This document shows positions 11,201-21,602 of a DNA stretch of 64,000 nt, in pieces. Within the stretch, counting starts at the first letter, position 1. Each line of letters opens with the position of its first letter. Both the position numbers and the translations under genes were made by a program. The notes under the pieces are model-generated. The model made no database searches, had not been told where the DNA came from, and saw only the letters and a program-made list of their open reading frames with translations. This DNA comes from Malurus cyaneus samueli (Eukaryota > Chordata > Aves > Passeriformes > Maluridae): contig CM019217.1 in NCBI GenBank assembly GCA_009741485.1, forward strand, positions 45,343,921-45,407,920, in the 5' to 3' direction.

Positions 11201-13405
11201 ATCCCAGTGACTGGGAAGCGCTTGAACTTTATGAGCCTTGGTACAGAGAGAAGAACAAGATGATCCAGTGCCACAAGCATGTTACACAACTCCTTGATGT
11301 CACAGACCAAGCCCATAGCCACCCATGGGTGCCTGCCCACAGCCAGCTGGTAAAAAAGCACCCTGTGCAGGCAGCTGTGGAAGTGCTCCACCACAGAAAA
11401 AGCACACAAGGTGGAAGCCTGGGGCACTGCTTCCCTGCTCCGCATCACCTGGAAGTGAGGCAACACAGAGCTAGAGAAGAGCAGGGACACCAGCAGAGAG
11501 AGATACTTGCCAACAGAAAATGATCTGTGCTTTGCAGACACACCTGTGGTTTCTCTGATGGGGCTAACACTGCTGGTAAAATGCCAAGCCCTGGCAAATG
11601 CTTGCCAGAGAGCTCAGCACCACAGAGATCCCTGAAATGGCAGGCGGCTGTTACAGCATCCTGCCCCACTTCCTGTGAGGTGTCTGTCATGCCTAACTTG
11701 GGCCACAGCGCTGCAAACACAGCTCCTGCTGAGATCCCACAGAGGCAACTGCCTGTAGGACTTTGGCCCCCTGCCACCAGTTCAAGACAGGACACGGTTA
11801 GGAAAGCAGGCGTCATTTCAGGAACCAAAAATTAGTTTCAGTTCTTTATTCCCAAGCAGCTTCCCAGAGGGTTTTCCTTGCAAAGGTGCAAGGGGGTGAA
11901 TGATCAGCACACAGAGGTGCCCCCCAGCTGAGCTGTGCTGCAGAGTTGGCACTATCTCTGCAAGCAGGCTCACTGCTTTTCCTCCACTGCTGGCACAAAC
12001 CCAGCACACAGCCAGAGCCAAATCTAGCACAACGTGCACATGGCCCTAGTGCCCCTCACTGCCGTGCAAAGCTTGCATCATGACCCAACCAAGGAAGGAG
12101 TCGCACGTACATTCAGATCAGGTCTCTCAACTCACTTGACAATCTCTTTTTCCAGTCACAAAGAAAAGGTTACTTTTATCATGGCAAAAGCTCTAGATAG
12201 GCATCCTCACACAGGATGTACCTACAGCAGCTCTGCAACTTGAAGTAGTTAAATCATCTCACTGACAAGACACCCCTGGTGGAGGCTTTGTTGTTTGGTC
12301 CTGCTCATGCTTCCCAGCAAAGAAAATGAGACCTTGCTGCAGCCAGCCACAGAAAAACCTCCCCTCTGGTGTCTGAGCATTCGGAGACTCATTGCTTAAG
12401 GGGCATCAACCCCTTCTGAGACTAGTTCCTTGTAAAGCAAACACTGACAGCTTCCGTTTTGAAGGGGCCGGATGGTTTGATGTTCGTCAGAAGCTGAGGT
12501 AAGGGCAAAACCGGGCATCATTTCCTCTCAAGTGTTTATCACAGTGTCATCCAAAATATTGACTCACTGCTCGGTGTAAATCCCCAGCTGAGCCCTTTCA
12601 AGAGACATGGGGCATGGCCTGAACATCAGAAAGCTGGGGCTGGGAGGGCTTCTTACCTGCTGCGTGGGCGTACACACGTGTATGATGACGTATAAGAAGT
12701 AACTGCAAAGACAAAACAGGTGAATTTAAAAACTTGATAACACCTTCAGCCTGAGCTGGCTGCTCTTTAGCATGCAATATTCATATGGCAGACGAAGTTT
12801 GTGCATCTCCTTAGGATAACTGCTTGGCAGATGTTCGTATTGCTTTTCCCTGGTGGGAAAAGCTTTTCCTTTTTCCTCATGGTGGTTACTCCTCACGGGT
12901 GATGCTGGCAGCCCCCAAAGCTGCAGGATAGAGCAGCCCCAGCCCCACATCCTCCTCCTGGCACAAGCACCAGTGGCCAGCAGTCAGAGGGCTCCCACCT
13001 GTCTCAGGGCAGCCACCACCCCCTTATGGTTTCCAGAGCTTCGGGGGAATAGCAGCTGTGTGAAACGGGGACTCGGTGCCGGTACAGAACAACTTGCCAT
13101 ATTTTAAGGCGGTGGGGTGGGGGATACGGGATGACACGAAAACCAGGACGTGGCGACACTTGCAGCCGGACGGCAGCGACACGGCCCAGCAACGGGCCCG
13201 CCATCCCGCACTGCCCCCATCCTGCCCGGGGCCTGCCGGTGCCCACCGTGTGCCGAGAGCCCTCCCTGCCCGAGCCCCCCGCGGCGGGTGCGGGGTCGGG
13301 GTGCGGGCCGGGGCTGGGCGGAGGGGCTGGTCCCGCGCGGTCCCGGCCCCGCTCGGGCCCGGCCGTCCCGCCCCACGCACCGTAGATGTCCCCGAACGCC
13401 GCCAT
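5227..13405 (-). CDS. SPMAP2L: SPMAP2L (THEGL), THEG-repeat sperm microtubule-associated protein 2-like
   Basis: Nine exons in transcript order: 13405-13381, 12702-12657, 10584-10534, 9546-9424, 8354-8241, 7944-7824, 6742-6611, 6091-5916, 5338-5227. All phases join, giving 299 residues. The N-terminus is MAAFGDIYVTSYTSS, and the start has an ATGGCGG context in a CpG island. Eight THEG-type repeats with core L-x-x-L-[AS]-x-P start near residues 25, 66, 103, 142, 178, 218, 254 and 290. Examples are LHLLAEPK, LLRLSEPK, IVELARPK, TIELAKPK and LNELAQPV. The family is testis and sperm associated and linked to axonemal microtubules; the role here is inferred from family. It lies between HOPX and ARL9 as in human 4q12. 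An alternative upstream start in the same frame (13429) is a TTG and is unlikely. Confidence 0.93.
9637..9665. repeat. (AC)n microsatellite
   Basis: A dinucleotide AC run interrupted by two G substitutions, in SPMAP2L intron 3, about 90 bp upstream (in gene orientation) of exon 4. Confidence 0.9.
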
Positions 13406-13560
13406 GGCCCGGCCTCGCCCGCCCCCCAACGGCTCCGCCGCCCGCCCGGCCCGGCACTGTCACGGTGCTGCCGGCCGCAGCCCGAGCCCGGCCCACGGCA
13501 AAAGGCCTCTGCCCGCGGCTGACAACGCCCCGGCACCGTGCCTGTCCCGCAGCGGCCTCC
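13080..13560 (-). promoter_or_regulatory. SPMAP2L: SPMAP2L CpG-island promoter
   Basis: A dense GC- and CpG-rich block surrounds the SPMAP2L start codon at 13405-13403 and its first donor at 13381. No TATA box was seen. The long open frames on both strands here are compositional. Boundaries were judged by eye. Confidence 0.65.
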
Positions 13561-14600
13561 GGAGCCTCCCGCATCCCAACATATTGTCCCAAGTGGAGAG
13601 AAGAGAGCAGCCCGGACCAGTGGTTAGGGTGGAATTTTCAGCTTTATGCATCTGTTACAAAGGACAAAACTATAAAAGCCATGTACAATAGATGTGGTTG
13701 CAAAACAGGTCTTTTACAGGACTGTTCCTGGGTCATGTCCTTCAAATGTGGGATACTGGGGCAGTGACACTTCTCAGAAGCTTGTCACCTTCGTCACCTG
13801 CTGTGCTAACAGAAACCACTGTCAAGAAACAACAGGGTTTGCACAAGTAAGACTGTTTGCTCGAGGACATCTTGGACTAAGCTTAAATAAGCCGCTCAAC
13901 TTGATGGAGGAGTCTCCCACCTTTGCTGCCAATTTAACTTAAATGCATCCAGTCACTACCTCAAATTACACCGGTTTTGCCTGTAGGCAAAGAAACACTT
14001 AATACATTACTGCTTTCATTTTCTTGTTCTTACCCACTAACAAAGCAGTAACCAACCCAATTTCCAGAGACTACCAATTTGCCACTCCCTTAACAACTGT
14101 GTCCAACACAGCAACAAGAGTTGTCACTGTCAAAAACACTAGTTGCAGCACTTTAAACTGTCAGGATGTGAGGTCTCATTTTTAACAGAACACGATTTTT
14201 AACAGGTTTCTGTAAAATCTGTGAAGTAAACATATTTCACTTTAACCTGAGACATCAAGCTGTGTTAAATTCACTGGATGCAACTTTCTTCTACGGTAGT
14301 CAGTGCTTGATTTCAACCTGACATGAAGCTATCTAGCCCATCTAAGCTATATTTCCCCTTAAATCTGCTGCCTGAGAGATTAATTATCTCCTACAAATAT
14401 GCTAAAAATAGACTACTTCTCAAATGTATTTTCACACCACTAAATTAGATTTTCTTTCCAACTAGGTATCACTTTCAGAGGAATTCCACACCCACCAGGG
14501 AAAACATATCTGTACATTTCAGCTGCCACACAGCCAAATGACCATATGCTAACACCTGCTCTCCCTCAGCTGCAAACACCATGTTGTAAGAAAAGAGCTG
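13561..14600 (-). other. ARL9 3' region / ARL9-SPMAP2L spacer
   Basis: AT-rich, non-coding sequence between the SPMAP2L promoter island and the ARL9 stop codon. It probably holds the ARL9 3' UTR, but I found no canonical minus-strand AATAAA or ATTAAA. A weak variant (CATAAA on the minus strand, near 13640) would place the 3' end only about 80 bp from the SPMAP2L island. No repeats or RNA genes were recognised. Confidence 0.4.
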
Positions 14601-17600
14601 TCATTGTGTGTCCAAAACCAGCTGCCCTATCAGCTCCTTGGCATCCTTCATGCTGGAGGAGATCTCAGAGCCATCTTCTGCCACGTGGGTACCAATCAAG
14701 AACATCTTCCTCTCATCCCCAATATCAGACAGAGCCAGAGCATCGTGAATATCAGTGATGCAATATGCACCTTCGAGGTCCTGTTACACAAAAATAAAAT
14801 CACCCTGTTAGTTGCAAGAAGTCACGGCACCATTCCCACTTTGAGCCAATGCTTTTGTCTAGGGAAGGAAAGAGTCTCAAAGGTTCTGGGGCACCATTCT
14901 TATGTATCTTCTATGAGGTCAATTTCCCATGTACTTTAAAGCTTTGGGGGAAAAGAGTTAATTTCTTAACTCTTTTCAATTTCTTTCCAAAGAAATACAG
15001 GTACAGTTCTGTTTCCATTTCTACACTAATTCCAGTGTTTCTGATAATTATGTCAGACCACCTTTACAAGACAGACAAAAGCCTTGCTGGCCCAAGACCC
15101 CAGGCACCCAGCAATGAGTTAAAAGAATAGTGTACATGTACAACAGCCATGCTCTGCCTACCTTCTTACCCACCAGTGTTTCTGATGCATTTGAAGCCAA
15201 AGCCTGCACTTGCCTTCAAGAGTAACACAAATGACTGCTAGTAACATGCCTTAGTTACTAGAAATTTTGAAGGTAATGATATAGAGCAAACTGAGCATGG
15301 AGGCTTGATAACTCTGTGATTAAAACCCCTGGACTCTTGTGTCATCTGACTATACCAGAGGCCCAGTTATATTCCAGATACAGCACCAATCCTTGAGACT
15401 TTCACAAAGATCTTAGGAGGAAGCACTGCCTTGTGAGGAAAGCTGCTCCCCTTCTCTCAGGTTTCAGCAGCAGCCTTAGGAGCAACTAACCTGACAGTCT
15501 GAAGGCAAACAACAGTGCTTCCCTTTGTAGCTGCTGCTGGTGAAAGTGGTACTTCTAGGCAGATACTCAGAACAGAAACCTAACTTCAGATCTAACAGTG
15601 GTCTTCCTTGAAACTCTCAAACCTTGAAAGTGTACAACAGTTTCCACCCACAGCTCTGATTGCATCTTCACCAAGCACAGGACCTGCATCTTGCAGATCC
15701 AAAACAACCTCAGATTATTTTGTTTTGTGGTGAACAGGTGTGTCAGAAAGACTCCCAGCCATGTGCCCTGCTTAAAGGCATGAAGCCTCCTTTGAAAGGC
15801 TTTGTTGCTGTTTCCGAAGCTGCTGCCAGCCCAAGCTGTGCTAGCAGCTGGGAACTCTTACCTGCTTGTTGGCCAGAACCACCACAGGCAGGGAGGAGTT
15901 GTTCTGGATTAGTTGATGAAGCAGCTGTTTTGCCATAGGCAGTCGGGCATGATCAGCCGAGTCCACAACATAGACCAGCAACAGCACTTTGGGCAAGTAC
16001 ATCTTCCAGTATGAGCGCAGAGATTCACTGCCCCCGACTGGAAGAGAAGACAGCAGCACAGGATTCACCAAGTAATTCAAGCAGCACTGCTCCCAGAGGC
16101 ACAGACAGCAGGCCCTTGACTGAAAACCCAAGGTATTTGGGTTAGCAAAAACTCAAAATTATTTGAGCTGCACATGAGCCTGAAAGCAGCTTTATTTTCC
16201 CCAGTCAAGTCCCATAAAGGCATATGGATTCTCTGGGGATGGGGAAAAAGAAGAATCTTTCCATTTTAAGCTCTTATTTTGAGAGGATTCTGGGTTCGAC
16301 TTCTTTACAGTTTCTTTTTGCCTTGTTGGTTCTTGCTGTTAAGCAAGTAAGGAGAGCAGAAAAGGGTTCAGTGTCCATAAACACAAAATATCCTCACATA
16401 ACCTATCTTCACATGTCCATCTCGTTTTAAGACAAAGCAGGATTACAATTTCCAGAGGAGAAATTTAGCTCTGAGGTATGAAGGGCTCTCATCATATTTG
16501 TATGACACTAAGAACTAGCTCAAAACACCCACAATTTTGTTAATAACCAGAGGTGCTTAAGGAAGAGATAAAAATCAGACTCTTCAGGCAATGCTTAGAA
16601 GTTATTTTTTCACACCATAATTTCTACATAAGCTTTTCTCTGCTGGATACAGAGGAAAGCTTTCTACCTTCAAAACTAAGTCTTAAAACAATTCTCTGGC
16701 GAAACAATTGTTTTAGACTGTTGTTCCCATCTGGGGAAAAGAATTTAGTAGTTTGCTGAGTTTTAACAGCAGAAGGAATAATTATCAGTATATCAAGTAT
16801 TTCAGGTGTGTTTTCAGGTCTCTAGGTCTTCTCCAGGTATACTGCAGGACCACTCACTCAAAGAGTTCTGAGGTGCTCAAAAGACAGGCATGAGTCTCTC
16901 AAAAGTAGCAAGCTTCAAAACTGTACATCGGGGGTTCCTGCATAACTGTGTCCTGCCTTACACAAGAGCTCTTTTCAGAAACGACTTGCTGGTCAGTCAT
17001 CTTTTACTGCCCTCCATGACTGTTCTGTTTCAAAATAATTTTGCTTTCACTTAAGTCAGAAGGGCTCAGTGGCTTCAAAAATATTGAAAGGGAAGCAACA
17101 TTTCCCACTAGAGCATGCCTGTGTCTTCAAGTGCCCCAGCTTACCTGGAGGCAGAACTGCAAGTCTGCCACTGTGGAAAGGAGCCAAAGGACTGTGACTG
17201 ACACGTAATGCTTGGGACACAAGCCCCCGATTCCATACTGTGATACTGCGGGGGCTCAGCACTGCTCCCTTTGTTAAGTGTATTCATGCATAGCATAACC
17301 CAGGGGTCAGCAACCTCACTAGAAATATTTATTTTTTCCCAAACCTGTAGGAACTCAGTGGAAGCAGGAGCTCCTATGCCTTGCAAGATACCACTAGGCC
17401 AGATATCACCCAGTTATCTGTATGCTGGTACAAAGAAAAGAACAGTTTCCCACCTGTCTAAGTCTGCAAAATAAAACCCCTGCTGTTTGCTGATCACCTC
17501 ATGCCATGTGATCACAGCATAGGCTGCTAACCCCTGGACTAGGCAATGGTATAGACTGGATAAGTAACCAGATTAGAGAGCCATGCACGGATTTACCTGG

Positions 17601-19424
17601 CTGAAACTGGCCTGAGACATTGCATTTCCCATGGGTCAGATCGCAGCCATCACATCTCAGCCACTATCAACCTGGACCAGAGAGGGAAGGAGGACTCAGA
17701 AACAACAGGTTCTGCTGTGGTGTGCACGTGCTGGGCCCAGGCCGACCCCAGGCAGGAGCAGAGACACTGTGAGCTTCTTTGGGCTCTGATAAGCAAAGCA
17801 CATCCCAGTAGGAGACACCCTCTTATCTACCAGGTGAGGGGCATAGACTACAAGCATCTCTCTAAAGATGATTTCCCCAAGCCACTGCAAGGACTCCTAG
17901 GGCCATAAGACTGGGAATGGAACTCTGCCTTAGTGGCCTCATCCTCATGCCCCAGAAACTTACCTGTAACAGAACAACTATGGGTTAGCTGTGCAGAAAC
18001 AGCAGGAAGCAATGGGCAGCTCCTGCCTCCACAGATGAGGCCGGGACGTCAGCCTCTCTGTACCAGAGATGGACCTGACCTGGGGGCCTTCACCTTTGCC
18101 ATCAGCACCTCAAACAGCTGTGATGCCCCAAAGGCATCACAGGAAATGCCCTCTGCAGGCACAGACAATATTCAAAAACCAGAGCTAAGGACAGCAAAGG
18201 AATTTTGACAAAATGCTGCAGACATTCAAAAGCTGTTAAAGACTAGAAAACACCACTAATGAGGCTTTTGAACAGAAAGGGTACAAAGCTTTCCTCTTTC
18301 CCCTCTGCTCTTTCACTTATTATTTATTCCTCTGTAGCTCTTGCCCTTTGCCAGGCATACAGCACCAAGGAGAAGCAGTACAACAGCTATGAACCACAAG
18401 GCCTTATTGGGGAAACCTCTGCTAGTTTCACCCAATCAGACTTATTACCCTCCTCTCTCTCTGGGAGCAGAATTCCCAGGATGTCAGGGCTGAATGAAAA
18501 CTGCTCTCTACCACCACTGTGTCTTCTTGTTCAAAGAGGCTGGGTAGGAAAGCAGAATCCCCAAGGAGAAAATAATCACAACTTAACATTATCGAAGTAA
18601 ACATATGGGGATATTGAGCTTTTAAAATACGTGCCTGATCCCTAGGGCACAAGACAGGAACTTATGTTATGTTCAATATGAAAACAGGTTCACTCACTCT
18701 CCAGAAACTCCATCTGGGACTCTTCGGTGTTGATGCAGATGGCATTGAAGCCCTCGGTGGGAGCCACGCTGCGCTTGACGCGGTTAGTTGCAAGGGAGTG
18801 GAGAATGCTGGTCTTCCCAGCCCCATCCAGGCCAAGCACCAGGATCTGCTTACCGTGTCCTTTACCCTGCAAAGCGAGGGGCAGCACATTTACTCGGGCA
18901 GCCGGCGCAAGAGCAAAGCTTAGTAGGGCTTGGGGAAAGGAAGAGGCTGAACGAGGGGCCTGGAAGCACAGCAAAAGCCACTTGGCGGTGAAGAGGCGGA
19001 AGATGCCCGTCGGGCTCCTGCGGCAGAAGCGCACGGCCGCGGCGATGGGGAATCTCTGGAACATGGGCCGGCCCCGGGCACTGCGGGGAGAGAGGAGAGC
19101 GGGGAAGAGGCCCCGGCCCTGCCCCCGCCCCGCCGCGGCCCGAGCGCCGCCGGGGCCGAGGTCGCGGTAGCCCCGAGGCGGGCGGGGAGGGGCGGCGCTG
19201 CCCCCGCCGAGTCCCCGGGCGGCCCTCGTGAGCTCTCCGACCCCGCGGCCTCGCCCGCCGCCCCGACCCGGCCCCGTTACCTGACGGGGCGGCAGCGGCG
19301 GCTGCAGAGGGGGCGGGCAGCGCGACGCGCTCCGCAGGCGGGCCCAGACCCGGACCGCCGCCACCGTGCCGCCCGCCAGGACCAGCCCGCTCCGCAGAGC
19401 GCGGCAACCCGCAGGGGAGCCCAT
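14601..19424 (-). CDS. ARL9: ARL9, ADP-ribosylation factor-like GTPase 9
   Basis: Four exons in transcript order: 19424-19281, 18866-18698, 16037-15862, 14780-14601. They join in phase to give 222 residues. Residues 1-48 are a non-G-domain extension with a weakly hydrophobic stretch (LVLAGGTVAAVRVWARL). The G domain starts KQILVLGLDGAGKTS: P-loop at 60-68, switch-I Thr in SVAPTEGF (Thr 85), G4 NKQD at 161-164. The G3 box reads EIGGS instead of the usual W-D-x-G-G-Q, so the catalytic Gln is Ser 108. From memory the human orthologue also carries EIGGS, so this looks like a family trait. The protein starts MGSPAG, and Gly 2 is a poor myristoylation context. Its cellular function is poorly known. 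Tandem with SPMAP2L and SRP72, as in human. Confidence 0.95.
17301..17536. mobile_element. Candidate hAT-type MITE with inverted terminal repeats
   Basis: The left end CAGGGGTCAGCAACC and the reverse complement of the right end CAGGGGTTAGCAGCC match at 13 of 15 positions and enclose about 236 bp with no coding capacity. CAGGGGT ends are typical of hAT/Charlie-like non-autonomous elements. The 8-bp flanks (gcataacc / gactaggc) match at only half their positions, so any target-site duplication has decayed. It lies in ARL9 intron 2. Confidence 0.45.
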
Positions 19425-19570
19425 CGCCGCGCCGCCACGGGCACCGCTCCGGCCGCGGGCACCGGACACCGCGCACCCGCACCGCGCACGGACAGCGCCC
19501 CCCGCAGCCCCGAGCTCTCGCCGCCAGCCGGGCTCCCGGTGCCAGCCTGGGAACGCGCGGGTGGCGATGG
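18980..19570 (-). promoter_or_regulatory. ARL9: ARL9 CpG-island promoter
   Basis: A GC- and CpG-dense block covers ARL9 exon 1 (19424-19281), the start of intron 1 and the immediate upstream region. No TATA box was seen. Open frames of 150-360 codons cross this block on both strands and are compositional. The island may also fire in the opposite direction (see 19600-20801). Confidence 0.65.
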
Positions 19571-19599
19571 AACGGGGAGCGAGCCGCGCCACGGAAGGC

Positions 19600-20801
19600 T
19601 TTTCGCCGGTGCGGGGAGGCCACTGTTTCCGCACACCTGCTGCTGCCCTCCGCTGCCCCCACCCCCGCGGGATTTGTCCCCAGCTTGCCTCTGCCTGCGC
19701 GCCCAGCTCCGGCGCAGCAGCCAGTCCACTGTCCAGATACCCGGGACAGGGCTCCAGCAGTGCCACAAGCCAGCATTTTCATCAGGCCAGAGCTGCTGCT
19801 AGGTTTGACCAAAGATGCCTGAAGAACAGAGCTGTATTCTCCTCCAGTATCTCCCCTCCAAACATTGGATTGCTGCAGGACAATGATCTCTCTCCTGTAG
19901 GCACCAGCTGCTGCCTAAGAGGAGGCACATCGCCCCGGTAAGTAATTTAAAACAACTCTCTGTTCAGCACTTAGTTGGCAGCAAGTGCCTTCCAGCCACT
20001 CATACAAACCTCTATGCTCTGTTCCTTCATCTCACTCAGACAACACACTTCCAGCCCCCTTCCCACATACTTTCACTGTACAGTCAAGGTAAAAAATGTA
20101 TTCTTAGTAGATTTTTACTCCCTGGCAATGGCAAGTCAGTTGTTTTTTTTTTCTTAACCCACAATAACATGTCCTTACTTCCTGCCTTTTGAGGCCTTTG
20201 CTTTAAACTCTTTCAGAGACAGAAGCCTTTGCCTTTTGGGCTGACATCTGACAATGCTCTCCAAGGTGCCATTTCTACCCACTGACAGTCCACGTCTAGA
20301 AAAATGTTTTGGCTACATTCAGACCAAACCAGAAGTTCCAAGACATGTATTGAAAGATAGTAGCTGTTTACCATGAATAAATTTTCAGCAGAAAGTTACA
20401 TAGAGTTGTAATTCTGTATGATTTAGTATACTGTTTGCTTAGCTGTACTTGCTCAGGCTGCCAACCATGAATTTACACCTCCACAGCCAAAATTAGTTTT
20501 CTTAGTATTTTTCCTAGTAGCTGGTACATTGCTGTGTTTTGTCTTTAGTACAGGAAGAATATTGATAACACTTCTTGTTTTTATTGTTGCTAAATATGTT
20601 TATCCTAACTCTTGGACTTTTTTAATTTCCCATGCTCTGCCAGCGAGCGAGTGTACTAGGTGATAAGGCGACAACAACGGTTAGCAGAAGCTGCAACTTC
20701 ACAGGAACCATTTACAGCCTTCCTGCATGGACCTCAGTGAGATGTTAAAGATCCAGACCAAAAATAACCCCACTGGACCAAGAGGCATGAGCAAGGCACA
20801 G
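19600..20801 (+). other. Possible spliced transcript divergent from the ARL9 promoter
   Basis: On the + strand, reading away from ARL9, a strong donor (ccccg|gtaagt) occurs after 19937. A polypyrimidine-rich acceptor (ctctgccag) follows at 20641-20643, and then another good donor (cacag|gtaagg) after 20801. The implied exon 20644-20801 contains an ATG at 20727 open to the exon end in phase 0 for 25 codons, starting MDLSEMLKIQ. No homology is recognised. Its start and any third exon are unknown; a continuation would run antisense to SRP72. It may be a promoter-divergent lncRNA or chance splice signals. Confidence 0.25.
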
Positions 20802-21547
20802 GTAAGGCACTTATTTGTCTCAAAGATAATTTATTGGGGATTTCTTTTGTTCTGGGTCCCTCTCCAGTGTCACTGAGTTTAAGCTGGCCTGCTGCTGTAC
20901 CACTCTTCATTTATTTTTACAAACCCAACACCTAAGACTTGCAGAAATGTAGGGTAAAGGCCAAAGGAGGAAGAAGTGCAATTCAGACAGCCAGACACAT
21001 TTAGCTCATCTTTGTTTTGCCAAGCCCTTTAGAATAAGGCAGCTGGCTTGCAGAGAATGGGACACTGAATCCACGGCCATACACTTGACTGTGCTTTCCC
21101 CTAACAGTCTTGCTATCCTCCTTCAGATTATCTTCTCCTGTATAATAAAACCCAGATGGTGTTTTCTAAGATGCTTTGTGCCACTAGTGCTCTTTGGTGG
21201 TCAATGACCCATTGACATAAAAGACAGTGCTTGCATCATGCAAAGTCAGATAAATCTGCTAAAGGCCTGAATTGAGATATGCAGGAGGAGCACAAAACTA
21301 CATTTCAAAATTCTTGATTATCCCTTATCTCTCAATTGTCTGGCAACACAGAAACAGATTTCTTCTTAGGGGCTACATTTAATTTTGATGGCCACAACTC
21401 AAGTCACTGTGGGGGCAAATGGGAGGAAGGGAACTTGGTGAGCAGAGACATCATGGCACCTATACCAGCCCACCTTCCCCCAGACCACTGACAGACAGGA
21501 CAGAGATAGAGATGCCAAGAGTCTTTCGCCAGCACTGGCTTTTAACC
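20802..21547. other. Spacer between ARL9 promoter region and SRP72 3' end
   Basis: AT-rich, non-coding, no recognised repeat. It contains the sequence downstream of the SRP72 polyadenylation signal. Confidence 0.4.
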
Positions 21548-21553
21548 TTTATT
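21548..21553 (-). terminator. SRP72: SRP72 polyadenylation signal
   Basis: The plus-strand TTTATT reads AATAAA on the minus strand, about 50 nt past the SRP72 stop codon, implying a very short 3' UTR. Confidence 0.6.
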
Positions 21554-21602
21554 CTGCAACCAGCATCACCTACTGAAGGAGGGAGGTTATACATCCTGCT
21601 TT

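Noticed and set aside
13004..13767. Several 80-205-codon frames on both strands around 13.1-13.6 kb
   Set aside because: They overlap each other in a CpG island and are rich in Pro, Arg, Ala and Gly, so they are compositional. Only the short SPMAP2L exon 1 is supported.
18690..19941. Frames up to 358 codons around ARL9 exons 1-2
   Set aside because: They run through ARL9 introns and the CpG island. The ARL9 exons with matching splice sites explain the only recognisable protein sequence.
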